From the NCBI RefSeq assembly GCF_021130785.1, contig NC_060211.1:26273001-26337000 (forward strand): a stretch of DNA of 64,000 nt, in the 5' to 3' direction. Of the stretch, positions 34,111-45,075 are shown in pieces (the stretch's first letter is position 1; each line of letters opens with the position of its first letter). The DNA comes from Homalodisca vitripennis (taxonomy: Eukaryota > Arthropoda > Insecta > Hemiptera > Cicadellidae). The translations under genes and the position numbers were made by a program. The notes beneath the pieces were generated by a model. The model saw only the letters and a list, made by a program, of their open reading frames with translations. It ran no database searches and was not told the origin of the DNA.

Positions 34111-35760
34111 AAAGCTTCAATAATATTGTAATATCTGACTTTGGCATAAACAGTCAAGCTTACATTACTGTTGGGGACCGTTAATACAGAGCGTTAGTGC
34201 GTAATTATGTACGGTAATAGTTATGTATCCAGTATGGTGTAAGAGAAGCTTTCCATTTGTGTGTTATATTGCAACTATTGTAACAAAATTCCGGACATAT
34301 CTGGAAGTACAAGATGACCATAACAGCATGATCTTCATTACTTTACAATATTGGCATCTCCACAATACTTGCTGCACCTGCAAAAGTGAGAGACGGCGAT
34401 AAATTGCTTTAAGTATTCGTATAAGATAAGATTCCATCCATTACAAGTGGTTATAAACTGCTAAAACTTCAACCAATTTTGCGTTTTACTATAAAAAAAT
34501 ATTATTCCCATGTATTCTATTTTGATATTAAGTTCTGGTTGGATATACTACATGTACAATATTTAAAAAATAAAATATTAAAAAGTTTTAATTTAATATT
34601 TAAAATATAATATATAAAAAATTAATATATTATATATAAAATAGGCTACAATATTTAAAAAATAATCATGAAAGTAAATATTTTGAAATATGTGATAAGT
34701 ATTCATGTTATTAAAATAATGTTTGATTTTTGTACGGTAATTTTATGTATTTAAAATGCTTGGCTACACTGATATGTCTCTTTTGTGAATTTTAAATACA
34801 TCCTGCAATAGGGATCTGCCTACGAGCTTCCAAAGTTCCAATTTAAATTTTATGAGAGTAATATTGGTTATTTTAAAACAGATAGGTGTTTTATTATTAA
34901 AACACACGTGTTGCTCAAACAATCTCAATACACTAACCAAGTTAACATCATCTTATTTTATTAAGATTAATTATCACTTCTTTAAGTTATTATATTATAA
35001 TTTCTTAACCGGTAAATAGTATAGTTATGACTGTTTACTTTTTTGACTGCAAACAGAACGTGGCTAACCTTGTATATAAAAGTATAATATGTGAAGCTGT
35101 AGAAAAATTAAGTCAATGAAAAGCGTACCAAGAATAAATTATTATCATTTCATATGTTTTATAATTAGGCTACTCATAAACCACTACAGAATTACTTACC
35201 CATAGACCTAGAGTGTAACATCCCATATAAGTAAGCCATTGTAACAATATAAGTGTACATTTTGAATTAAACTCCATTTCACCTTCCACTTAGTCCATCG
35301 TCTGAAATCTGACACTCTTATAAACTTCATTTCTGAAATATGGAGTCCACGTCTGTTTGAAGAGATCCAAAATGTCGGTGATAAAAAATCTGAAAACTAA
35401 CCTTCCTTTTGGACGCCGCACTAAGCTGAAGATGAAATTGAACTGAACTCAAAATGTTCACTGAATCAACTCTTCCCACTGTAATTAAACTATAATTTAA
35501 TACCTAATTAACATGCAATAGTGATGCGGAATGTGATCAATGAAGGATTCGAAAATAAAGAGTCTTCCTAGCTTTAATGTACTTTAAGCTATAGAAGCTA
35601 TTACTGTCATGCAGTTGTGTATGCGATCCAACTGTTTCCATAACGAACTGGCTTCAAAATATAAAAAAAAACTTTTGGTCATTTCAAAAATAACTGACAA
35701 TGACGGTGTTGCTAATTCAGGGAATTGAAAATACTGTTGGGACGATTGAAATGTTCTCAT
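34111..35760. other. AT-rich stretch with a repeat copy at 35370-35465
   Basis: 35370-35465 resembles 54790-54890: both contain GACG-CGCACTAAG followed by GAAG-T-AA-TGGA/TTGA and CTGAAC. Translated, the two share RRTK-K-like residues, so they may be remains of one coding transposon. Otherwise very AT-rich, with a dense ATATTTAAAATA region at 34560-34670. Confidence 0.4.
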
Positions 35761-35772
35761 CATGTGTTTGAT

Positions 35773-35880
35773 GTGGTGGGGGGAGGGGGGCATGACGGGC
35801 GGAGGGGGGATGATAACTAGACATCAAAGCGAGCGTGTTTGGCAGCCGTTACCCCCTTGCGCCCTCCCCCAGTTTTACCA
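35773..35880. repeat. G-rich / C-rich inverted pair (possible G-quadruplex and element end)
   Basis: GGTGGGGGGAGGGGGG (35775-35790), then GGGCGGAGGGGGG (35796-35808), give at least four G runs of three or more. On the same strand 35848-35873 has CCCCCTTGCGCCCTCCCCC, which can pair with the first run (GGGGGAGGGGGGCA against TGCGCCCTCCCCC is split by one mismatch). TTGGCAGCCGTTACCCCC followed by TTGCGCCC resembles hAT-type termini. Confidence 0.6.
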
Positions 35881-36007
35881 ACGTAATTGTTACGAAACAT
35901 CAATCTACCTGTTTTTATTTTGGATCAGTATTACCAAAATGCGGGATGTTCCATTAAAATGTGTATACTCGAAAAACTTTATAGTTTTGATTACACGGCA
36001 TTTTAAA

Positions 36008-36008
<1 letters not shown>

Positions 36009-36092
<84 letters not shown>
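36009..36092. repeat. Compound microsatellite (TA)23(TG)19
   Basis: Pure TA from 36009 to 36054 turns directly into pure TG from 36055 to 36092. The frames across it are artefacts of the dinucleotides. Confidence 0.97.
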
Positions 36093-36098
<6 letters not shown>

Positions 36099-36602
36099 CA
36101 GATTGTAAATAACAATTGAAAAAATTAATAATTATATTGAGAACAGAAATAACATAAACGCTCACTTTTACACATTATAGTATATAACTGTATATAAAAA
36201 TAATTCACTTCTGTACAACTGACAATCATAATGTAGTATTTATCTGCAGTATTCGTTTGGTTGCAGTTTTGCTTTACCGGGGTTATGGCTACTAATGAAA
36301 TGTAACCAAGTAAAACCTTTGAACAGCCGCCATTTTGTACTGGATCAATCTTTTTGAGTGCGGTTTGCGGCATTAAACTCTGCTAGATAAGCCCTTTAAA
36401 ATGATGTGCATATTGACCTATGCTCCTATTTAAGATTTCCTTCTGACTCCTTGCGGGACGTCCCCTTGATATTACAGAAAATTGATAGTTCCTTCAAAAA
36501 GTAGATTTTTAGGTGTAGTATTGATGTACCAAATCTTGTTCATTTATCTGTTATCGTTTAGAAAATATTATACCAGTGCAGGACTTTATGTACACCCTGT
36601 AT
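36093..36602. repeat. Sequence ending in a TACAGGGTGT-type terminus
   Basis: TGTACACCCTGTATA at 36589-36603 is the inverted-repeat terminus (TACAGGGTGT on the minus strand) of a widespread insect element class, also present at 52193. The preceding TTATCGTTTAGAAAATATTA and CAGTGCAGGACTT context fits an element body; the opposite end was not found. Confidence 0.5.
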
Positions 36603-36872
36603 AAATATTTAACATAATACTCCCGTTATAGTTTTATACGCAAATAGACACGGTTCCTTATAAAATTTTTGTTACTCATCATAGTTATAATAATAGTATA
36701 TATAATATTTATACTTACACAAAAACTTCAGAATTGTCTTCAATTTTTTAAACGTGTTTTTTTTTCTATTTAATAACTAACTACTCATTGAGGTTCTCTC
36801 TCTCCTAGGTCTACAACTCAAAATTGTCTGTGTATGCTAGACAGAGTTAGTTTCAAAAACTGCGTGTGTTTT

Positions 36873-37048
36873 TTACTGATCGATATTACATCGTGATTTC
36901 TCACCCAAACTATAGTTACAAATATTACAGACAAATCGGAAATTTAATTGAATTTTAGACATAACTCGTTTGAAGGTCTCTAGAGCAGATATAGATGGAG
37001 CGGATTCTGTGATAAGCAGGGTGTCAGCTATAACGGTACCTTTACACT

Positions 37049-37102
<54 letters not shown>

Positions 37103-37890
37103 CAGTGTAATACAGGCGTAATAAGTAACCTCTATTTAAATTGCAGCTCTCATACATTCCTGAGATAAGGCAATACCTCCCTATCTTCAAAATTAATTTG
37201 CAATCACCACAAGTGTGTGGCCTGTGAGCCTGAGAACTGAATTTAGTGACGATAAATTGATCTGAATTCATCCCGCTAAAACTTAATGAATTCCATAAAA
37301 GTCTGGGAAATATATTTTTGAATATTTTATGACAACTTTCATTTAATCAATGACATCTCTATAGGTTTATTCGTGCATTTCTTGTTTCACTTAAATTCAA
37401 TGTGTCCTTTCAATACTACCAAAACAAGTCCAGAGATATTCTTGAATTAGCCACGGAATTTTTGTGTCAAAAGAATGGTAAAGTATTTTATTTAGCATAT
37501 CTTTGAGCTCACTATAATCACTTTTAGACATTTTGTGAATATTGGCTACAAATTTAAGGCCATAATGGTCGCAAAACCTTATTACAAATCTTAAAAATTT
37601 AGAAAACATTGATAAAGTCTGTTTGAAATATGTAAAAAAACCACAGCCCAAAATAAAATAAGAAACTTAATTGAGATAAGTATTGAAGAGGCATTATCTG
37701 CCAGACCTTCTGAGATTGCTAAATAGGCCAATTTTGCAGTTACTTGTTGGAGTAAGGAACCTCCAATAACACATACCTCTTCTGCTTTCAATGTCAAAAG
37801 TAAAAGCAGGTGCCATCCAAAACACCTTTCACTCGTATATCCTAGAGGCTGGTTCCTATGACTTGGAAGAGCGTTGATTTGATCTGATCA
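36873..37890 (-). other. Cluster of protein-like minus-strand frames, unidentified
   Basis: Three neighbouring stretches read like protein on the minus strand. From 37890 to 37591 a ~97-codon frame without a stop includes ERCFGWHLLLLLTLKAEE and QQVTAKLAYLAISEGLADNA with hydrophobic segments. 37651-37397 contains RFCDHYGLKFVANIHKMSKS and ends in a stop. 37271-36873 flanks the T53 tract and includes HTCGDCKLILKIGRYCLISG. GTATGT at the GCAGAAGAG/GTATGT boundary and TTTTTTTACATATTTCAAACAG could be a donor and an acceptor joining the first two. No family recognised. It could be a decayed gene, a retroelement or chance. Confidence 0.25.
37042..37110. repeat. T53 homopolymer framed by an 8-bp inverted repeat
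   Basis: Fifty-three consecutive T (37050-37102) lie between TTACACTG (37042-37049) and its exact complement CAGTGTAA (37103-37110). A poly(A) tail of a minus-strand retroposition event is the usual source of such a tract, but that would leave direct, not inverted, flanks. Confidence 0.93.
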
Positions 37891-37924
37891 TTCGAGAGTG
37901 CAAAGCTAACCAAACTAGTTAATC

Positions 37925-38270
37925 TACCGTTTGAGGGAAATTTTTCCTAAGGTTATTACAGACTTGTGGAAAAGGTACCTGAAAAGCAATTATCGACCAA
38001 CCTTTATCTTTCTCGTTTTCGGAAAATTTGCTGAAAAATTGTTTCTCAATCAGTAGATTGTTGAACTTTATGGAACCTTTAGAAATATTTTCATTCAGCC
38101 AATTTGACTCCCACTGAGATTTTCCTAGATCGATGCAATAAATAAGCTTGTTGATAACGAGGCCGAGGGTCTGATTACCCCTGGGTATTCGGTCAATGTT
38201 TTCTGCGTCTGCCCTAGGCCTTCTTCTGTGCCCTCCAATGGTGAATCAGCTTAATAGTACGATGTTAGAG
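37925..38270 (+). pseudogene. LINE reverse transcriptase relic (Jockey/CR1 type)
   Basis: The plus strand reads EIFPKVITDLWKRYLKSNYR followed by PTFIFLVFGKFAEKL. This matches the GIFP-LK-ALV-PI-KKG-NYRPIS-LPVFSKI-EK region of non-LTR reverse transcriptases (RT fingers). Further on DAINKLVDNEAEGL, and a frameshifted trace of the FCDLSKAFDCV-H block (TTCTGCG-CTG-C-TAGGCCTTC at about 38200), follow in the right order. Several stops and frameshifts; the palm with YxDD is not present. It is an old 5'- and 3'-truncated insertion. Confidence 0.78.
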
Positions 38271-38569
38271 GACTCGCTCACAAGTGAATTAAGGTTTTCC
38301 TTGATTATCATTGTGTCCTGGTTTAAAATCCAGTGTCAAAACAATTTATTTGAACTGGAAGTTTTTGGCCTGAAATTTTGGATCGTATTAGTATCAGTTA
38401 TAAACCATACAACATTCCACCCAATATACGTTTGATCCAAAGCTCATACTATCTATGTTTTCAATAAATGAGCTTGAAACAATAGTTTAATGATAAAATC
38501 TCTCAATATTAAATACTAATAATTAAAACAAAAGTAGTTTAACACCTTATGGTTACTTTTATTGAGAGG
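38271..38569. other. Continuation of LINE-adjacent DNA, unassigned
   Basis: The frame 38196-38435 contains a short FLIIIVSWFKIQCQ stretch that may be further decayed reverse transcriptase, but I cannot align it. The rest is AT-rich. Confidence 0.3.
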
Positions 38570-38642
38570 TGACGGAAGAGAGGGAGGTAGGAAGAGAGAG
38601 GATGGCAGATAGAGATAAAGAGGGAGGGAGGGAGTGAGGGAG

Positions 38643-38673
<31 letters not shown>

Positions 38674-38712
38674 GGAGAGAGAGAGAGAGAGAGAGAGAGT
38701 GAGAGAGAGAGT

Positions 38713-38782
<70 letters not shown>
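38570..38782. repeat. GA-rich simple repeat
   Basis: GGGAGG/GAGAGA purine tract; 38640-38782 is nearly pure GA with a few GC or GT interruptions. Polypurine on the plus strand, able to form triplex DNA. The Leu/Ser frames on the minus strand are artefacts. Confidence 0.96.
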
Positions 38783-38785
<3 letters not shown>

Positions 38786-39606
38786 CAAAACACGGGTATG
38801 TGCTGTTGACGCTCCTAATGGACGAAATCAACAGGGACGACGTCAGCGACTGAAGCCTCTGACGAGGACCACATTACAAGTCCTCGCAGCTCAGTTGGCA
38901 GTTCACCAATGCTGTTACTTCTATTGGCTCGATTACACCATCTGTTGGTCGCTGCCAATGTACGCCCTATTGTTCCCTTTACTGTTACAGTTCGTAATAC
39001 AGTTCATTCTAGCATTCTAAACATAAAAGCTTACGCCATGGTATAAATATTCATCAGAGTTACCTAAGCTATATTTTTGGAGGTGAATAGATTGACTGCT
39101 AAATGTATTACAGGCGAACGCAAAACCATTTATATACATGTTGTATTGTATTGCATTTTATTGCTTTTGGATTAATTATAAGTAAGGGATTCGTTTTTAT
39201 TTTGGGGAGAGAATATAAAGGTTAATTGTATGTCTTAATGGTATACTATACCATGACCATCACATGTACCAAGAAGAGTAATTTTAGGAACAGTAATGAG
39301 TAGTACAGACTACAGACACTACCACATACTAAGGAATTACCCAAAATTACTCGTTTGAAAATGTGGCTTAACAAATATAGTTTCGCACATATTAAAATAG
39401 AGGGAGGAGCTTGATCATATACATCCAGTAAAATTAAAGGGAACATTTCTTTCCTCTTCTCCATATAATTAAGCGAGGTATAAGATATACAGGTGGAAAT
39501 TTGATACTTTTACCCTTTTTATGCTAACGATGGGATACGATGGCTCGCTTTATGGTAAAGCAAATTACTATCGTAATCTTTTTGCAATGAGGGCACGTAT
39601 TCTTAA
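38783..39606. other. Unassigned, GC-richer part at 38810-38990
   Basis: 38810-38990 is near 50% GC (GACGACGTCAGCGACTGAAG, ATTGGCTCGATTACACC) and contains no repeat found elsewhere here, so it could be conserved regulatory DNA. A 72-codon minus-strand frame (39246-39464) has no domain. Confidence 0.35.
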
Positions 39607-39646
39607 TATTTTGCTGCTTTCATCTGTTGATGAAAGCAGCAAAATA
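39607..39646. repeat. Perfect 18-bp stem hairpin with TGTT loop
   Basis: TATTTTGCTGCTTTCATC (39607-39624) and GATGAAAGCAGCAAAATA (39629-39646) are exact complements with only a 4-nt loop. No longer arms surround it. Confidence 0.92.
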
Positions 39647-42600
39647 CACAGAGATGTTTTTTTCTCCACATGGTTAAAAAAAGTATGACTTAGGAGTTAT
39701 CTTATATTGTAATCTAGTTTAACATGGGATTATAATAGATCTACCCTCCTCCTTCAGATAAAACTTAAAGTATAAACGTAATTGTTTTACATGTGTGTTT
39801 GTATGTACGTACAGTATCTATTCTTAAGTATAGGTGTATGTATGTGGTTAAGACAGATGTTGACGAAACTTTGATTTTAGGTAAATTTTGTATTCAAAAT
39901 CAGCCTTTTACAACTGACGTCATGCTAGCACTTAAGATAAATCTTTACATAGCTTCAGCAGGCGTGATCCCCAGATACAAAATGGAAACATAGGGCGATT
40001 ACGTCAAGGTGGCCACCATAAGAACTAAGAAAATATAGTTTTACAGACTTTGAATTAAGAAATTTTCAAAATTTAATGCAATTACGTAATTAAAATTTAA
40101 AAATTTGGCCTTCATTTTCTAATATGGCGGCTAAATTTCTAATTTCTAATGGAAAACCCTATTTTGAACGGTTTGAATTGTGGTATTTCAAATGTCGTTG
40201 GTGTTATATACTTAATAATGTGTATGCTATATAACGCGAATTTTTGAAACGATATCCAAAAAAATCCTAACAAGTTTAAACTTGGTACAAAATGTATCTT
40301 ATAAATATCACTGCTAAGTTTAATGCCTAGTTTGGTACGCTATTTATTTTCAATATGGCAGGCCTTCTGCACCCTTTTGTGTTCCGCAATGCATACCACA
40401 TTCCCATAGGATTTTTATAAACATTTGTTATATATTTAATGGTTTTAATTTTAGTTATTGAGTCAATGAAAATCTCATGAGAAATTAATAATATTTTAGT
40501 TGTAACAAAATCTACCTAGTTTTTCTGACTGGGCCAGAAGTACTATTTACAAGTAGATATAGGCCTGTACTTCTGACGTAATTGATTAAATAAATTATAC
40601 GTCATGGTTTCAGTATGTTAGATAGTTATATACTCTACACGGTAGAATGATAATTTTACTGAAATTAATAGTTTTAAAAAAATATATGTACAACTTACAA
40701 ATATAATATGTCCTATATGAAATTACAGACTAAATGACGTAACAGTTTTCCACTTAAAATGAAAAAGTTTGATTTAGTAGTTTTATTTATTTATTAGTAT
40801 TATTTTATTAGTGCTACATGACTACATGAACAGAAGATACCAGTTAATTGCAAAACCGTCGTAAATGCATTCCACTTACCCGTCCGATTAAACAACTCGT
40901 CAAGAAAGTTAAATCGAAATTCCAAAGGAAATCATACGAAACTGCAAGTGCGCTAATTAAACATGTTAAGTACATTCACTATGAAACGGAATTCATCATC
41001 ATAACAGAGTTATTTTATTACAAATACACGTGACATGAAATGCCAAATAACGGTTACACTCATATATCTGAATTATTTAACACAATCACTTATATTCATA
41101 CCAAAATTAACATTGATTAAAACAGTGAAAATAATTTTAAGACAGAATTTAATTGTCATATATTTGTCTAATTTAAAGTAGATTTATAGAAAATTAATTA
41201 ATAAATAAATCAAACCAAATCAAAATGTCTTTTGGAAATAAGTTAACATGAGTAATAATAACAATGCCTTTACAAAGCAATAAGTTGTTAGCAAAACAAC
41301 TTTTCCTTTTTCTTGGTGAGGTGAAATATTTCTCTTTTACCAGCACAATTTTTAAGCACGTTAAAAGACAGTAGTTACAGCTATACACTTCAATAAACAA
41401 TATTATTAACGGCACGTTACGTTTTGTTTTGTTATGTGTGTTTTTAATTGAAATATATTAGATTAGAAACAGTTTCGTTTTTCACATTGTTTTAACTTTT
41501 ATATGGAAATTAAAAAATATGGTAAGATATTATATATAGCAACTTGTGTTTATAATATCGGGTATGTAATAACTTGGTGATATTGCGTTACCTCTACACA
41601 CATGCCTTAGGCCAACTTGCAAGACGTTAAGTTAACAGCCATGTTACATAGTTCAAAGTTCATAAAGTTATTAGTTTGAATTAAACCATTATTGATTTCA
41701 AACCGGAAGTTCAAGTCTATATTCTGATGGGTATTTTGTAATTTTACAATTTTACATCAGGTGAGATGATTTTACTAAATGATGTGCCATATATGATTTC
41801 TATGAGTGGATTTTTAAACCACTTTTCTTAAAAAATAACTATAACTATACAAAAACACTTCACTTAAGCCATATTACTACAATTTCATTGGCTTTGATTT
41901 AGCAATGGGGGAGCAAAACAAATTTCATTTAAATCTGTCTATCTGTCTGTATGATATCTCGAAAACGAACGGATCTATAGTCGTAAAATTGTGCTTGAAA
42001 ATTCAATTCTATATGAGAATCACTGTTCATTGATGGTGCATGTCACTCCATGGGACTTGGCTGAGCGTTATTGAATACTTTTACATTGCTCTTATGGGTA
42101 ACCATGGTGGTAATGAAAAGTTAGAAAATAAATACATTTTTAAACAAACAAAACACACACAAAAGAGATTTTAACATATTATGATTGTAACCTAAATATT
42201 ATGACTTCATTGTATGGTACTTGCTGTGTAAACGTTTACAATTTAAACACTAATATGAAACCGAATATAATAAATAATAATGTGAATGTATCATCTAGCT
42301 AGATATTTCGTGAACTAATTTACCCGTATCCTTCATTTCTATGTAGACAAAAATTAGTTATTTTATTTTGTATGTACAATCAAGGAAATTGGCTGATCCT
42401 CACTCAGTAGGCTGACTCGACTTATCTTTTCTTGCCGTTGGGTTGTTTACATCAAATTGTTCAGTGCACCTTTATTTTATCGTTGAGTTCTCGAAGAATA
42501 AGGCCGAAATATGATGTTCTAAAAAGTCTATCATGTTCCTTTCCGGTAGTGGTATATATTACGCCTACTGACAACAATGAGTAATAATCACGCAGATATT

Positions 42601-43489
42601 GGCTAGTTAGTATGAGATTTGTAATGTTTTGTTTGCAGATAGAACTCTGCCTATGACTTCACAACACTTAGATTACGTATGTATCGCGTATATCATAACC
42701 GGCCATCTGCGCATTTTTCTTGAAAGCTATGAAAATAAATTTGAACTGAACGTAAGGAGTATATCATTCCTGAGACATATATACATCTTTTATAGATGAA
42801 AAATAATGTGTTTTATGCTCACAAAAATATAAATTTTAGTTCGAGCATAATATTTTATAATTTTCTCGTATATTTATCATTTTAAGACCATTCAACGACT
42901 AATTTTCTAATGAAAATCTATTTTTACAAACATTGCTTCGTAGAATAGTGGGTAATTTTGTATTTTAAATTTCAATGTGTCAATAATTGTGACGTATGAC
43001 ATAATTTACTCCAATTTGCAAAATTGTATTAATATCAACTTGAGAAAAAAATTGAGACAAGGAAATACCGAATCTTGAAAATATAATACCTCAACTGTTA
43101 TGGCTAGCTATAAAGTTACTTTTTTATTCTGTAAAATTGACAGTTTTGTACATTTTATAAACATTCTCCTAAATATTGTTTTTCAACAACAAAAATTAAT
43201 TTTAAGCTATTTTTATTTTTATCAGTAACTTAGGGTATATTAAGGCCATTTATATCAACACAGGCTTATACTTTAACACTAGCTTGAACCCTCTGGGAAT
43301 TTATTAACTTTTTAAGAAAAAACTCACAAATTTCGTAGTTTTGTGTGTAGAAACTAAGATTGGATGGATATTCCTTTTATATTTTCACCTATCATCTAGT
43401 GAGGTCTGGTCCAGTACTACAATTACCCAATCATAAATTTATATTCATAGCAGTAATAACAATGCAATACAAATACCAAGTTTTAAAGT
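39647..43489. other. Unassigned stretch with dispersed-repeat segments
   Basis: 40000-40390 holds three AT-rich blocks around GGTGGCCACCATAAGA, AATATGGCGGCTAAATTT and AATATGGCAGGCC, a pattern usual in insect dispersed repeats. 41935-42080 is a copy of the GAGCGTTAGT family (see 8400). A 61-codon frame at 40848-41033 is basic but unrecognised. No RNA gene seen. Confidence 0.4.
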
Positions 43490-43655
43490 TGTGAGAATTA
43501 GTCCAACATAAATAGAAAATGCTGCAAATCTTAGTCAGCGTGGTACAAAAGAACAGGTTGGCAGTGACCCAAACCAACCTGGAAACCAACTCTGAAATAT
43601 GTGAAAGCAGTTCAGAAACATATGGCTCTGTACGCACAAACTTTGACAAGTGAAT
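43490..43655. repeat. Second copy of the CAAAAGAACAGGTTGGC repeat
   Basis: GTACAAAAGAACAGGTTGGC then CCAAACCAACCTGG matches 32011-32052. The right part (TATGGCTCTGTACGC) is unmatched. Confidence 0.6.
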
Positions 43656-44751
43656 AATACCGGGGTTGCTTTAAGAGTCTGACAAAAATGATTTTAATTT
43701 CCAATATTTAAAGGATAATGTAAAATAAGATAAAGAATAATGAAATTAATTAGTAGTTTATCTCTTTACTAACTATTCTATTTAGCTCTCCATAACCAAT
43801 ATCTTCTTTTTTGATATTTTTCACAACATACAGCAATGTCAATATTTCTTAAGTATTTATGATGGTTAATAGGCATAACAAAATAGCCTCAAAGTAAGGA
43901 CTTTGCTAATAGTTGTATTAAGCGCACGGGTAGGCGCACAAAATAAACCGGAGTTTCACATTTGTGCATAGAGCGATCATACTGCCAGACCTAGTGCTAC
44001 CATTTAAGGGCTTTAAAATAACAATGGTTAATTCTGCTTATGAGTTTACAAAGGTGTAAATTCAAGGATCATGTGCATGAGGGCTGTGAAAATGACCACG
44101 TGCTGTTTGTTTGCTTGATACAATTACATCCCAGCTCAGTGCCGCTCGGCTGTGAGCTAGCTAAGCTAATTGTCTACAAACAACAGTCGCCCCTCTCTCA
44201 TGTCTGGTCTTGCCCATCACGCGTGTTGTCGCTTTAATGGTTCAATCGTATCACAACCGAATCGGCGTGTATTCGAATAGTCAAGGTGAATTGAATCATA
44301 TATATGATACGAATTAAATTTCTGTGTCGTTTTTTAAATGTCCTTCAGTATGCACAAGTGTTGATTGAAATTTCTTACTAACTTAATTTTTGCTGTTTAT
44401 TTCCTCCCACAACGTTTCTAATACACATTAAAAATTTATTTTAAATTATCATTTATACTAAACTAACTTTTCTGTTCTTTGGAGTGTATTCTTCTTTGTT
44501 TATATCGTAAATAAATTAGTTTCCTAGAAACTGTTCTGTATTAAATCACCGACATTTATAGAAACATGTATATACATTACATTTTAGACTTTTATCACTC
44601 CCCATGTTTGAATTTCCCGCCAAGTTGAAGGGATAGTTTATTCCTTCTGAATAGCTCTTGAAATATTCCTCAATACCAACAGTTTCATTGATCTTGTTTG
44701 GGTTGGTACTTTATTAAATATGAAGTTTTATAATTTTTTGTAAGGATAACA
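43656..44751. other. Unassigned, with a complex-composition segment at 44040-44250
   Basis: 44040-44250 has balanced composition with no repeat match here: GACCACGTGCTGTTTGTTTG (E-box CACGTG next to a forkhead-like TGTTTGTTTG), GAGCTAGCTAAGC, and TAATTGTC (homeodomain-like). The 65-codon frame there shows no family. A cis-regulatory element is a fair guess. Confidence 0.35.
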
Positions 44752-45075
44752 TGATTTCGGACATTTTGCCATCGTTATGGGTTATAAAAGGTACAACAGA
44801 ACGTTTCGAAGATCGGAATCTATCCTCTTCGTCAGGTGAGGGAGGTATTAATACATACAAAAAGAAGGCACAGGAAGAAGTAATGAAAGGAAAGAAAATG
44901 GGGTTCAAGCATACCCAAAAGCTGCTTGGAGTCCAGTCCAGGCGTTGTCACTGCACAGGACGCAAGTCCCGAGCACAAATCACAAAGTATGAGGATCACA
45001 TCACACTAGCATAGGCTACAGTGGGATACTGGGAAATGTCCGAAATCCTTTTATCCTTCCAAACCTTCCATCGTT
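44752..45075 (-). repeat. Penelope-like terminal repeat with hammerhead-like motif
   Basis: On the minus strand CTGACGA (44829-44835), extra A, stem GAGGAT/ATCTTC with an 8-nt loop, GAAACGTT (GAAA at 44804-44807), then 40 nt later AATGTC (GTC at 44760-44762). Stem III can form as ACGTT against AATGT, placing C of GTC at the expected cleavage position. To the right, 44985-45075 has GTATGAGGATCACATCACAC and ATGTCCGAAATCCTTTTATC, matching the 28.8-29.3 kb units and 61.9 kb. The frame over the motif reads PSPDEEDRFRSSKRS, as at 28.4 kb. Confidence 0.6.

Noticed and set aside
35762..36165. Frames of 116 and 86 codons on opposite strands
   Set aside because: Caused by the (TA)n(TG)n tract, which is open in all phases.
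36873..37271. 132-codon frame with a polylysine centre as one protein
   Set aside because: The lysines are the T53 tract; only the flanking parts look coding-like and are reported separately as uncertain.
38539..38831. Leu/Ser-repeat proteins on the minus strand
   Set aside because: Translation of the GA-rich simple repeat; no start context or flanking domain.
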